Shown here: positions 22,329-33,823 of the stretch, in pieces
How positions within the stretch are numbered: position 1 is the first letter of the stretch
Layout of the letters: each line of letters starts with the position of its first letter
NCBI RefSeq assembly: GCF_000350225.1
Contig: NW_005179237.1
Span: 35,019-99,018, forward strand
Reading direction: 5' to 3'
From: Chondrus crispus
Lineage: Eukaryota > Rhodophyta > Florideophyceae > Gigartinales > Gigartinaceae
Length of the DNA: 64,000 bases
Made by a program: the position numbers and the translations under genes
Notes under the pieces: model-generated
Seen by the model: the letters and a program-made list of their open reading frames with translations, nothing else
Told to the model about the DNA's origin: nothing
The model's database searches: none

Positions 22329-23609
22329 AGCTAATTGGAGTGCTTGAACATGGTCCCGTGAAACATCTGTCCCTGTTCACAATGACAGATTAATATGAGA
22401 CAGGCGCGAATCACGTACTAGAAGCTCTTCATGGGACGCTGATGGTAAAGGCTGAGAAGGGCCCACTCCCGGACACCCTGTTCGTGCAGGTGGACAACTG
22501 CACGCACTCGCGAAAATAAGAACAGATACTTCTTCGGATACATGGAATCCCTGGTTGCATGGGGGGTGTTTCAAGAAGTTTTTGTGTCGTTTCTACTAAT
22601 TGGTCATACCCATTCTGACATAGACCAAGCGTTCAGCAGCACTGCTCGCCGGCTCAGGCATCTTGAGGCTATAACTCTGGAAGACCTGATCACTGAACTC
22701 GGGAAGGCATATACACCTCCCCCTCACGTTGCTGATCTTCGCCAGATTATAAACTTCTCTGGGCTGTGTGACCAAGAAAGGTGTTTGGAAAAGCCTCAAC
22801 GGTTTTCCCATTTTCGATATTTCAAGTTTCACCATGTGGAGGGGATCCCAGAGTATCGTGGCAATTCTTTTAACACTGCATGTTCCGCGCGGGTTGGGTG
22901 TAACGACGATTGGGGCTCTCTCAAGGTCGGGCAGTGCACCGGAGGCTTCCTGAAATTTGCACCTGACCTTGCCAAAACACCACCGACCGAAGCCACATGT
23001 CCTAACAATCTTGATAAAATCAATACTCGTCTTGTGTCTGAGGAGACACGAGTGAATGACAGGAGAAAGTTGGCCCAGCTACGGCTTCTACGCGACCGCG
23101 TGTATGAATCAAGACTGGAGAGATTCCACTGGAATCTGCGCGACGTATTTGAGATGAAGGGAAAGTATAGAACAGTTACTGATGCGGTTGATGGCTTGCA
23201 AGACGAAATTGAACATGATGAAGTTGAAATCGAGATGGAAGAACAACCCCTGCAAGACCTCGAATACGAATTTAATGACTTCGTAGCGGTACGCGGTTCT
23301 TTTTGCTCTATAGAAACCGCCCCGTTCTGGGTTGGCCGTGTCATATCAATTCACAAGGACGATGAAGGCGTAACTACGGATCTCACCATCCATTGATGGG
23401 AAGTGTACAATGGTAACTGTGCCTGGACAGGTAAGTATGCACCCTCTAGGTTACATGACAACAGGAAACCGTGGACAGAGTTTATCGGTGTCGCAACTAT
23501 TTTGTCCAGGTTTTCGGAGTTGAAGAAATCGAAAGAGATCAGCAGCAGCGGCGAGGCAAATTAGGCAGGCTCTTGGAGTTGCGTGATATGCTGGGTGGCC
23601 TCCGCTAAT
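22329..23609 (+). pseudogene. DUF7869-type protein, probably transposon-derived
   Basis: The translation reads HLSLFTMTD, then a stop, then YETGANHVLEAL...LFVQVDNC, a 4-base insertion near 22504, then NKNRYFFGY and VSFLLIGHTHSDIDQAFS. The QVDN and GHTHxDIDQ motifs are hallmarks of the DUF7869 family, found scattered in many eukaryotes and suspected to be transposase-like. A TGA at about 23394 replaces Trp in a WEVYNG context. The tail ends in a charged helical segment near 23609. The 5' part is missing, removed at the LTR junction. At least one stop, one frameshift and one TGA mean it is not functional. Confidence 0.6.
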
Positions 23610-23629
23610 CGGTGGTCTGCTTGACGCAG

Positions 23630-24225
23630 TCAGATACGGTAGTGAGGGTGCAATGCCCTGGTAAACTTTAGAGTTTCCGAATTAGCCCTCAACGCCTCTA
23701 AACCAGCGCGAAGCGTAGCGAGACGACGAGTAATATTTGTGGAGCGCGTTTTCGTTTGTGCGATATCTGAGTCAAAACTGTTGCCTTTCGATAGTAATTG
23801 AGTCCCTTTTATCCGTTGCACTCGCAAGTGTCTCTCAACTGCAAACAGATCGGTCTGGAAGTTCTGTGGAAGCTGCCATACACGAGTGCGCAAGTTGATT
23901 TCGGAGGTCTGGGATTGTGGCTGTTGGGGCTGCTGTTGTTGAGGGGCGGCACCGAAGAGGGACGGAGGATTCTGTGATTGCGCACCGAACAATGAGGCCC
24001 CCTGCGCTGGCGCACCAAACAGAGAAGGAGAGGACCCAGGCGCGCCGAATGACGCTGCCTTGGTCTGTGCCTGAGCACCGGAGCAGCGTATCGGACGGTA
24101 CCAGGAAAGGAGCTTTGGGCCGGCACGCCAAACGTGGGTGCAGCAGTACCAAAGGCCGGTTGCGACGCACCCTGGGTTTGACCAAAGATATTCATATCAG
24201 CAGAGCCTACAGTAGTAACTGGCAA
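23630..24225 (-). pseudogene. FG-nucleoporin fragment
   Basis: The minus strand encodes MNIFGQTQGASQPAFG and then, after a frameshift near 24085, repeated phenylalanine-glycine units (SLFGAPAQG, SLFGAQSQ, SLFGAAP). A Gln/Pro-rich stretch follows, then a helical region (LPQNFQTDLFAVERHLRVQ...ITRRLATLRAGLEALRAN). FG repeats followed by a coiled coil fit the Nup54/Nup58/Nup49 group of central-channel nucleoporins. The frame runs out near 23660, so this is a fragment. It lies in the same orientation as the ATPase fragment next door. Confidence 0.6.
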
Positions 24226-24449
24226 AAGAGCATCTGACTGCCTCCAGTCTCTCTACTGCAATATATATGCTACAAATGCGCATTACCATAGATATTTCTC
24301 CAGCGCACACCCCACCATACTGCAACGTTAGTTGTTTGAGGCCCGACATGTAGTTCGTTGATGTGAGCAAGTAGCGAAGGTTCCTTCGAGGCAGACATAA
24401 CTTTTATTTCTCTTCAACCTTTCGTAGATCAACGAAATGCACATATTAA

Positions 24450-24780
24450 GCCGGAACAAATTACCAATATGTATTATCACGAAGCCACACTCTCTTGATG
24501 ACATTGACCACCTTATCAATTGACTTGGCAGTGGCTGGATGATCACCAGTAACCATGACAACTTTAAAACCGGCGCTCTGGCAAGTGCCGACAGCGTTCG
24601 GTACAGCCTCAAGAGGGGGTCCAGAAGAGCCATCAAGCCGACAAATACCAAACCTTCCATGGGGAAGTTGATCTCCTCCACATCAAACTCGAACCTGACA
24701 GGGAACTCGGCCGGGTCAAGATCTATCTTGGCGAATCCAAAGCGGCGCTCTCCTCTTTCCGTGCGTGCGTCGGTCAAGGG
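24450..24780 (-). pseudogene. Na+/K+-type P-ATPase fragment
   Basis: The minus strand reads GERRFGFAKIDLD, then [15 protein letters not shown], then [13 protein letters not shown]. After a one-base deletion it continues [16 protein letters not shown] and [14 protein letters not shown]. The TGDHPxTAKSI hinge and the NFPxxGLxFVGLMxxxDP segment are typical of type IIC (Na+/K+ or H+/K+) P-type ATPases. Only about 100 of some 1,000 residues are present, and neither the DKTGT phosphorylation site nor membrane segments are seen. It is a gene fragment, captured or left over. Confidence 0.7.
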
Positions 24781-25285
24781 AAGATAGAGGGGCTGGTGAT
24801 GCGGGACATAATGGGGATGGTCGGGATGAATAAGGCGGAGTTGTTGGTGTCAGAGGATGGCTGGTGGCCGGTACTGCATGACATAGTGGGGGTAGTGAGT
24901 GATGGGATGGCGTGGAATAGGTGCTGGGCGGGGGTGTGACGGTTGTTGGTGGTGATGGCGAGGAAGGGAATGCTGGTGTTTAGCTTGGAGTTGGCGGCGA
25001 GGGGGGGTGGACGTGACGATACGGGTCATCGTAGTGGGTCCGGGAGGCTTGAAGTGGGCCACAATCGCCAACTTCGAGCAAGTCCAGACAGAATTTAGGA
25101 TTAAATTCTGTCGGCAGATTGTGAACAGGTATCAAATTTTTATATAACATAAATTGTACTGCAATTTCCAAGTAAAATTGTATAATAGTTTTTTTGATTT
25201 GGCCTATACAGAACCCCCCATCCACCAGATTTAGAGAGTACATGTTGGACGATAACTTCTATGTTTAGTTCCGGCGTCAGTTCCC
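24781..25285. other. No gene seen
   Basis: Low-complexity Pro/Ser/His-rich minus-strand frames (24800-25030) and AT-rich sequence (25080-25200). Nothing recognisable. Confidence 0.5.
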
Positions 25286-25290
25286 GCGGG

Positions 25291-25693
25291 ACGATACGTT
25301 TTGGGCACATGTCAAGATCGATACGTCATGACAAAAAACGTATCGTCCAGGCCTGATTCGACGTATGTGCGATTTTGGTACTGCCTACGGTATATGGCCC
25401 AAAACGTATCGTGCCGGGCGGTTTTAACGGCGACAGTTTTCTGGTGGGACGATACGTTTTAGGCCGATTTACAGGGCGGCACCATCATACGGGCTGTATT
25501 TGCAACATTGCTGTTGGCAATTTCTGACTAAAAGTTTACCGACAGCGGCGCACAGCCAATAAAATGTCAGTGCGCAAAATCTAGTTTTAGCCGTGTGCGA
25601 TTAGAGGCGCATGAGCAATATTATTAACTTCATATTTTATCACGTACCATGTCCCTCGTCTGCCAAGATTGTCAGATGCTCAAAACGTATCGT
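25291..25693. repeat. Dispersed ACGATACGTTTT motif cluster
   Basis: The 12-mer ACGATACGTTTT occurs five times in about 400 bp: forward at 25291-25302 and 25449-25460, reverse at 25335-25346, 25401-25412 and 25682-25693. Flanks are often GGG and GGC. The core GATACGTT also appears in the minisatellite that follows. Confidence 0.75.
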
Positions 25694-25885
25694 GCTGGGG
25701 GGGCAATTACAGCAGGCAGATTTAGTGGCAGGGCCTTATACTGCACTAACAGTGTCCCAATGCGCATGTACGAATTACACAATAAGGCGGCGTAATTTAT
25801 GTCCTGAACATCAAAGCTTTCTAAGTTATTTACTGCGCGAAATTGAGAAGCGCCGTATGCAGGTTTCGATGATCGTTGCCTCAAC

Positions 25886-26406
25886 GACGCATTTTGGACG
25901 GGTGTGTCAGAGATGCGTTGGGGAGGGATCCGCGCACGATGCGTTCTAGAGAGGTGCGTCTAGGATGCGAGCTGAGGGGGTGCGAGAGTGATGCGTTGGA
26001 AGGGGTGCCAGAATACTACGTTGGAGAGGGGTGCGCTCGTGATGTGTTCTATAGGGGTGCGCTCATCATTCGTTTTAGAGGGATGCCAGAATGATACGTT
26101 CGAGAGGGGTGCGCGCACGACGCGTTCTAAGGGGGTGCGAGATTGATGCGTTCGGGAGGGGTGCGCCCATGATGCGGTCTGGAGGGGCGCGAGAACAATG
26201 CATTTTGGAAGGGTGCGAGAATGATACGTTCGGCACGGGTGCGCCCACGATGCGTTCTGAAGGGGTGCCAGAATGATACGTTCGAGAGGGGGGCGCCCAT
26301 GATGCGTTCTGGAGGGGCGCGAGAACGATGCGTTTTGGAAGGGTGGGAGAATGATACTTTGGAGAGGGCTACTCGTAAGACGCGTCCTGCAGGGGGCCTG
26401 AACGGT
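25886..26406 (+). repeat. 26-bp minisatellite, about 20 units
   Basis: Units of about 26 bases starting GATGCGTT or GATACGTT, followed by a GGGGTGCG block and ending in AGAAT or CCCAT. Units diverge at several positions, and alternate unit types suggest a 52-bp higher-order period. The short ORFs here are artefacts of the repeat. Confidence 0.85.
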
Positions 26407-28909
26407 GCGTTTGCATGTTTATTTTCTGTTTCAGCTACTTCTGTAGTAGATGGCCGTTACGAAAGCACAAGTGTAAATTTTGTGGGGTTGTTTGTGTAGT
26501 GGAGAAACAGCAAAACGGCACAATTGGTGAGCATAGCAGTTAGATATGTCGCGACGTAGAAGATGTATAAATGAATGATTCAACAAAAACGGCGGGCTGT
26601 GATCGCACGGGGACATGGAAATGTGAGGATCGCTGTGACATGTGAATGGTTCCGTTTTCGAGAAGATTGAAGCTTTCTATCGTTGAGAGTTTATTGAAAA
26701 TGTGGTCCTAATACTGCAGTATGTGGATATCGAAAACTACTTGCAGTCCAGTTGGAGAAGACCTTGATGTATGGCCCAAGCCAGTGGGAGCCATATTGTC
26801 AGAGGCATGTCGTCGTTATTCTCGTCAGCGGACTCTATGGATGCATCCGAGAAGATGACGGCTAAGTCCTTCTCAGTGACCCGGGCCGGGCGGTCACGGA
26901 GAACGGAGTTGAAGCGGCAAAGGATTTCGGAAGGGAACAGGTTTTCAGCGATCTGTTGCTGGAAAGACTTCATTCGCCAAAGGTTCCAGGCTAGTGATAT
27001 CATAGGACGTAGATCGCAACGACCGTATTGGCCGAATGTGGGGTGAAGTGGTTGGCCAAGGCAGTGCGAGAGGCGGCAATCATAGCACTTGAGAGGGACT
27101 TTTCTTGGGACGGGGCAAGACGGGACGAAATGGGTCGCAGAGAAACAGGCATAGGAGCTTCTTTCCATGAATGGACAGTCATTCTGAGGATGTTCCGTAC
27201 CGGAACGGCGGGGAGAAGCGTGGCATAAGAGACACGTCGTCTTGGTCAGGAAGAGGAATTGAGTTACTAAATGAACCGTGGCTTCGGTGTCAATTGCCTG
27301 GAAGTGACTAAATGGCAACGATAGGGGAAGTGACGGGGAAGGGAAAGGGTTTGTGAGAACATTAGGTTGGGTTTGGCGCGCCATACTGGGAGAAGTTCGT
27401 AAGCTCTTGAATGAGTTTCTTCCCGATGGTGGAAGTGATGCGGGCTGTTTGCCCGAAAGGACTTGCTTCAAAGATGGTGACGCTGTCGGAAGTGACCGTG
27501 GACGGACTGGGAATGGTGCTTGCTGCATTGAAGGTGATGCTGAAGGCAGCAAGCGTTCACTTGATTGTTGTGGGGAGAAGCTAAGGATTCTTCGAACTGG
27601 AGGGGCTTGAGGGGGGTTGGTTGGAGCGGATTGCTCAAGCGAGAGAAGCATTTCATCGAAGTTGTGCTGCGTGGATGTGGTGGCTCCGATTTGGTTTTGC
27701 CGTTGAGGCTCGAGATGGTTTTGATTTTGATCTTGATGTGGAAGTGGCAACTGCAATTGCGATGGTGTGGTGGGAAGCGAATGTTGCTGAGACTGGGATT
27801 GCGAATTTGCATCCCAAGGTCTAGAGGTATCCGGTGTGTGAAATTGTGAACTCTGAGGGGTGTGCGGTGCATTAGTTGGCTGGGAGGGGAACATAGATAT
27901 GCAAACATCGCACCAGACTGCGTGCTTGTCGAAGCGACAGACACCAGAGACTTGGCCATCCATGGCTGCGTAAAGTGCATCTTTGCGGCAATCCGTGGTA
28001 TTGAGGACCCAATTCATCATCTCGTTTCGGTTCGTTACTGCGGGATCATTTTCGTCAATGTTGCCCTTTTTGAGAAGGGAGGTTTCGAAGCTCTTATTGT
28101 ACTGGGTTGAGTTTAGGACGAAGACGAATGCGTGGTGTCCGTCACGTCCAGACCGGCCACTCTCCTGTTCAAAGTCGACGAGGCTTCTTGCGGCGCCAAG
28201 ATGAACTGTTGCTCGAACATCTGGAACATCTATTCCGGTACTGAAGGCGGACGTACAAACCATAATACGGAACAGAGTTGAAAGTACGAGGTCCTTTGTT
28301 GTTATGATGTCGTAGAGCTCTTCGTTTGCTGTCCAGTCGTCGTGGGCCTTTTCGCGAGCTTCTTTAGTGAGGCCGGCATGATATATGAGCGGCTCGACTG
28401 CGATGCGTTGATTGGAGTGGGCAACACTTCCTTGTGCATATGCGGCCGTCAGGGCTTTGTGGAGAGAACTTGTTTCTTGGCGGGTCAGGGCGAAAGCGAT
28501 GATTCTATATATTTTGGGCAACGGCTTTGGGGCGTTGGTGCAATCGAGGAAGTGTAGCATAAACACCCCAACGACAGGGGTGTATGCTCAGTCCGCGTAA
28601 GAGACCCTGTAGAACGCGAGAAGAACAGAAAGCACCAGTAAGCAACGCGTGAGGAAGGACACGGGCCGGTAGCGGTGGTAGAGCGGGTCGGGTCGCAAAC
28701 GCGTTAGTGTATGCGATAGAGCGGATCGACGCCTCGACGCCCCGGCGCGGTATTGGGTGACGTTCCAGTACCGACGGGCGGAGGCAGATCCTAGCTCGCA
28801 CGCGCACGTACGCGTCCGCTACCCGTGTCCTTCTACTCTAAAACGCGAACAGAGAGAGCGTCCCCGAGTTAGAGTAAGCGTTCCGGGTTAGCCGACGGTG
28901 AGGGTCTGG

Positions 28910-29556
28910 TGTAGTGCACTGTACGCGGTACCGAGACAGCTGTCCTTACCGACCAAATATCGCGCTCGCCGCCACCACGTGTACCACGGGTACACGTGGA
29001 CTCCCCTGCCGCTCTACCGGATCTCCCCGTGGACACGTGTAATCCCGCCCCAACCCAAGGGCCTATGGGGACTGTACTTGGTCCCCTCGGGGTTACACCC
29101 GTTGTTTCCTAGTTATTCTAATTTACAGTATAATTTAGCTTCGCCATTACGGCGACGGGGGACTATATAGTCAACCCGATACTCAAAAGTAAAGAGGCAC
29201 GAAGCCTCGGGTCTTTTACCTTCGTTTCTGGATTCCAGGTTGTAGCCTCGACTCGGTACTGGCTCGCCCATACCGACCGAGCCATCTACACCCCTGGAAT
29301 CCCAACTGCCTTCCCCGCGCGTGTCGACCCTACCGCCCGAGCGCTACGCTAACTACCGTGCTGTCGGCTCTGATCCTCCTGTTTTTCCTTTAATTCTTCC
29401 TCCTTTATTGCTGACTACGTTGCTACTTTTCTACCGCGCAAGCCGCGCCCGGATCCCGGTTCCGGTCATCCACCGGGTGGTCTCTCGAATTCCCTTACGC
29501 GTCCGAAGTCGCGTCGCTCTGCCTACAGCCGCCACACGTGGCTGTAGTGCACGACA
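28910..29556 (+). repeat. Solo LTR, family I, nested in the solo LTR
   Basis: 647 bp running TGTAGTGCAC...GTGCACGACA (imperfect terminal inverted repeats), flanked by a perfect 5-bp duplication TCTGG (28905-28909 and 29557-29561). It is related to the LTR at 21692-22328. Confidence 0.85.
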
Positions 29557-29751
29557 TCTGGCCAAGCCGATGCTTGCCTTCCCTTCGCCGGCGTCGGTTC
29601 CCGTGGTTTAATATACAATTACGCGTCTGTCGCGTCTATCATACAGGGCTACAGTACAGTCCGTACTGCACTGGAGCGCGTTACAGTGCTGAGCTACCGT
29701 ACTCAGCTACTGTAGCGCTGTCCATACACGTGTGCGCGCGCGCGCCGATGA

Positions 29752-29905
29752 TACACGTGTGTGCGGGCGTCCCGACAGTCCTGACAGTACACGTGTGTGC
29801 GCGCGCCCTGACAGTCCTGACAGTACACGTGTGTGCAGGCGTCCCGACAGTCCTGAAAGTACACGTGTGTGCGGGCGTCCTGACAGTCCTAACAGTACAC
29901 GTGTG
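29752..29905 (+). repeat. 36-bp tandem repeat in LTR
   Basis: Four copies and a partial fifth start TACACGTGTGTGC at 29752, 29788, 29824, 29860 and 29896, with CGACAGTCCTGACAG in each. They multiply the ACACGTGT motif common to these LTRs. Confidence 0.85.
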
Positions 29906-32900
29906 TGCGCGCGCGCGATATAATTCTAAATCTAATTCTGAGCTGCGCTCATGCTACAAGAAGTGCTGATGCAGAAAGCTTACTGCATTCATCTTCATGA
30001 CTTCTTGTGCGGTGGCAAAGGAGCCTTCAGGAGTGCGAGTGTTTAGGCCCGGGTCAGAGTCGTCACTGAAGGTATGAACAACAAACTCGAGATTCCTTCT
30101 TTGAGAAAGCATTGAGAAAAGGAAGGCTGTGTTAATGCCGTGGCGCTCTAGAATGATTCTTCTCTCGCAGGGTGGGACGGTGGCACTGAGGAGTACACGA
30201 GGGACTGACTTTGGGATGATAGAAAGGGATCGACGCAAAAACTTCAATTCAAGGCGGAAATGTTGCCACATGGCTGTGAGATGAGCCTCATCAATGACTA
30301 CTCGAGCGAGCCTGTTAGTATCCATAAGTCGAACAACCAGCTCTTTGAAAGACGGCCGCCACAACTGTTCGGCCGTGAAGATGTAGAGGTCGGCAAATTC
30401 CAGTGATCCTTGTCCATTCGCGCAATGTGATGCGAGTAGGGCGAAGTTTGTCGCGCGCCTCATGTACTCCGATACAAGGGCCTTGAGGGGAACGACTACG
30501 ATAGTGGACTTGATATTCTTTTCCATGAAAGCTGGTAGAAGGACTGCCATAGACTTGCCTGATGCGGTGGGCATCAGTACGAGGGTGTGGTTCTGCGACG
30601 CGGACACAGTGGCTGTGACAGCAAACTGCGTTTGAGACATGAATTCCGCAGATTTAGAACGTGTGGCCTTTTTGAGAGCGGACAGTAGAGGCCTGACGAG
30701 GGGAGGGAGGATATGGTTCGGGGGGTTATCGAGGCGAATACTGTGATTGGAGTGGGACCCTACAGAGAAATTGTTCGGGAGTTTGAGAGCAGAGGGGTTT
30801 GGCTGCAGTTGTTGCAGTTCGTTTGCTGTGCTTCCGTTGAGAGCATGAAGGAGGGGTTTCGGTTGATGAACCTGGAAGACAGGCTGCGGCTCATGTTGGG
30901 ATAGCGATGTCACTCGAGACTGGAGTTGCTGTGAATGTTGGAGGGGGAGCGGTTGTGAAGAAGCGCGGTCACTATAAAATGACGGCAGCTTCAGATGGCG
31001 GTGCCAATCATGGGAGAATTGGCGGTGTTTTGTTAGCGTGGCGGCGGGACAGTCGGGCAATAGCGAGGTAGTTCGTCCGTAGTGTTTGTGGGCGATAGAG
31101 GAGGTATGCGCAGCTTGTTGGTGTCCGGCTGTGGTGTGTTCTGCCAATATGTCATTCATGCTGCTGTGGAGCTTATTCTGACATATAAGCGGAACCATTC
31201 CACTGGTGAACTGCCTGTAATCCTTGAAGGAGATGTGAATGCTCCTGGATTGCAGGGCAGTCCTGATGACCTTTGTGACACGTGCCGGTGAGAGACGTTG
31301 GCCATTGTTGGCGAATAAGAATGTCCAATGGGTCCTCATGGCTTCGTCACCATGGAGAGCTCTGACCATTTCGCATTCCAAGGGGCGAATGACCGACAAG
31401 TATGAGATCATTCGGAACGAAGTTTGCTTGTCGGGAAATCGGTACACCGCGCGGTTGTAACCGAGCGCGGCCCTTGACTTGCAGTAGCCAGGGTTGAACA
31501 AAATTTCGGAGTGGTGGCCGATGAAGATGTTCCGGATGTTGTTCTCCCCATTTTGTAGCCTATAAGTGCATATCTCGGTTGCTCGACCGGGAGATCCGAA
31601 CGAAAAATGCATCATAGCAAGTAGGGAGTCTTGGATGATTTGGCAATGAGCGAGAAACTGCAAGACTCCTGTTTTCGTCATTCGAACACCAGCGACTTGA
31701 ATTTCTCGGTCTTGGCCAGAGGAAGCAGTGGAGGTAGGGGATGGGCCGAGACCGGATGCCTCATCTTGTGTAGGAACCCTGCGCGGAAAGGAACATGTGG
31801 GGTGGACGCAAGGTGTGGGATGGAGGTAATCGGAAGATGGATTCATTAGAGCATGGAGGAGATGGGCAAAGTTGGCCTGCACCCAGGAAGCGTGGTGAGT
31901 GAGGGAGGAGAGAAAGGAAAAGCCAGGAGCGCGGTTCGTGGGGTCGTCACGCAGAGATAAAACGAGTCGTTGGAAATCAGGAGGAAGCTCGGCCCCCAGA
32001 AGACAGTGTTCGTAGAAGAACTTGTCGAAAGTCTTGTGTTGGTTTGTGATGATCGTCCCCAAAAGAGGCATGGAGAGGTGGTGAGATTTGATGATTCCAC
32101 AAGGGTGTTGCTCGTGAATGGCACAGACGGCGAAAGAGATTGGACCTTCCTCATGTTTTATGATTCGCATGATGACATCCAAAGTTTTTCGTATGAATGT
32201 AGCGGCAGTGTTGGCATCTTGATCGACGGTTGCGATGATGGCAGCAGCTGGATCTTGGTGGTTCTCGTTGAGATGGGCGGCCGGAAGGGGCGTTTCTGCT
32301 ACTCGGCGGAGTTCTTGAATCGCTGTCACGGAAACAGCGTATTGGAGGGCGGCAAGAATGTGACTCATGTCACCGGCTTCGGCGAGTCTGAGGGTCGGGG
32401 AAGTCTCGGCGAAGAGTGGGGCGGAACTTGCAACGACGGTAGCGGCGACAACAAAATTACGAACGGCCAAGTTGGTGAGGAGGTCGACATGCCTGAGCCG
32501 GACGAGGAGCAAGCTTTTCATGGCATCGTGAAGGCGACTGTGTAAGGCGTGGGAGAGAGTTTCACTTGGGGTCTCGTGGAGAGATGTGCGATTGATCTCA
32601 TGAAAGAAGGCGTCGATCGCGACGGAAGTCTGTTCATTACGGGAAAAGTCGGCGTCCCGTGTCTGATGGGTGAAAAAGAGGAGGCGGGCGACATGACTAG
32701 CATATCTTCGTTCTGCCACGGATTGAACCCGTCGGAAGGGCGTAGTGCCGTGGAGGTTTATCGCTTGACGAAATCTATGCGTGACGTCCCTGACGACCTT
32801 GGCGATACTTTGAAAGTATAGATGGACGCAGGTTGCAACCGTGGATAAAGTTGCTTGAACGTCCTCCGTCGTGACGGCACCCGTGAGTTGAGCTGCCTTC

Positions 32901-33823
32901 TCACGGCGTAAAGGCAGAGCGTCGAGGGCTTCATCAAAGTCGGTGATCGACAGGAATGTGTTGCGGAGGGCGATGCCGGAGTCTGCGTCATTTTCCTCCA
33001 ATTCGGTATGAGATCGTCGACCCGGGGCCAGGTCCGAACTGGAACACGTTAGACGGGCCAGTACGTCGGCGGCACATTTGTGGAGCTCATAAGACGGGGA
33101 GTTGGGGTCTGGAGTGATGAGGTCTAGAGTTGAGTCGGTTGTTGTGTCCATGGGGAGGGGTGACGACACCGGGGCGGATTAGATGGGATCTTCTTCTTCT
33201 GAGTCAGGAATGCCGACGGGGACTTGGGAGACGGTGACCATTTCCCCGATTGGCTCTTCGGCCGTAACGGGAAAGTATTTGGTCTTGGCACCACTAAACA
33301 GAGACTGGGCGCGAACAGCACCGCGGCCAATGATTTGATCAACCTCGGTCGGCGAGGGGTTTCCGGGTGCATCAGGCGGGTGGACGGAGTTCATATGCTG
33401 TCGAAGCCGTTTCGGGGTGCCCTTGGAGAGCTTGCAAAGAGGACAGAAGTAGACTAATTTGCAAGTGAATCCTTGAAGCGGGGGGAGGCTCTTGATCGGA
33501 AGAGTGATTGCCGGATCGGAGAGGAATTGGGGAGCCTGCAGGTAGTCGGAAAGGAGCGGAGAATCGGAAACAGAGGTACGGTGCAAGGAGAGGGCTTCTT
33601 CTGCGAGTCTAGAGCGCTGTGCGGCCTGGGGAGTGGGGATGTTGTGAACGTGGCGCAAGTGGTCGCTGAAGGCCCTTGCGCTGGGGGACCCGCTCTTGCA
33701 ATCGACGCAGACAAGGATGAGGGGGATGGAATGGAAGCCAACAGACAAGGACGTAGGTGCGAGATGCAGTGGCACCCGAGGATCGTTGCGGACGAAAGCG
33801 GCGGCATGCGATGGCGTAGTCAT

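Larger units (their letters stand above)
28553..29958 (-). repeat. Solo LTR (chromovirus type) inside the RecQ gene
   Basis: Begins TGTAGCATAAACACC, the reverse complement of the C-type LTR end, and shares the GACGCCTCGACGCCCC block. The host flanks GGAAG and AGAAG form a 5-bp target duplication with one mismatch. Removing the insert and one flank copy restores the helicase frame (HQHF then LDCTN). It contains a second LTR at 28910-29556, so its own length is about 754 bp. Confidence 0.85.
26737..33823 (-). pseudogene. C2H2 / tyrosine recombinase-like / RecQ helicase gene
   Basis: Read from 33823 (ATG, MTTPSHAAAF) to 26737. Once the LTR at 28553-29958 is set aside, one frame of about 1,890 codons remains, broken only by TAA at 33179-33181. 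Two C2H2-like fingers come first (CVDCKS...HLRHVH and CPLCKL...HMNSVH, DUF3505-like). Next is a region with tyrosine-recombinase residues: GRATEI Arg near 31585, KDYRQ, and HTSSIAHKHYGR with the Tyr near 31080. A RecQ helicase follows: Walker A PTASGKS (about 30560), DEAH (about 30295), SAT, and after the insertion QESGRSGRDG (about 28150). A Cys-rich tail ends it. Fungi have related C2H2-RecQ proteins, some subtelomeric. The recombinase assignment is my inference. Confidence 0.75.

Noticed and set aside
25886-26499. Short plus-strand ORFs in the minisatellite
   Set aside because: They are translations of the 26-bp repeat.
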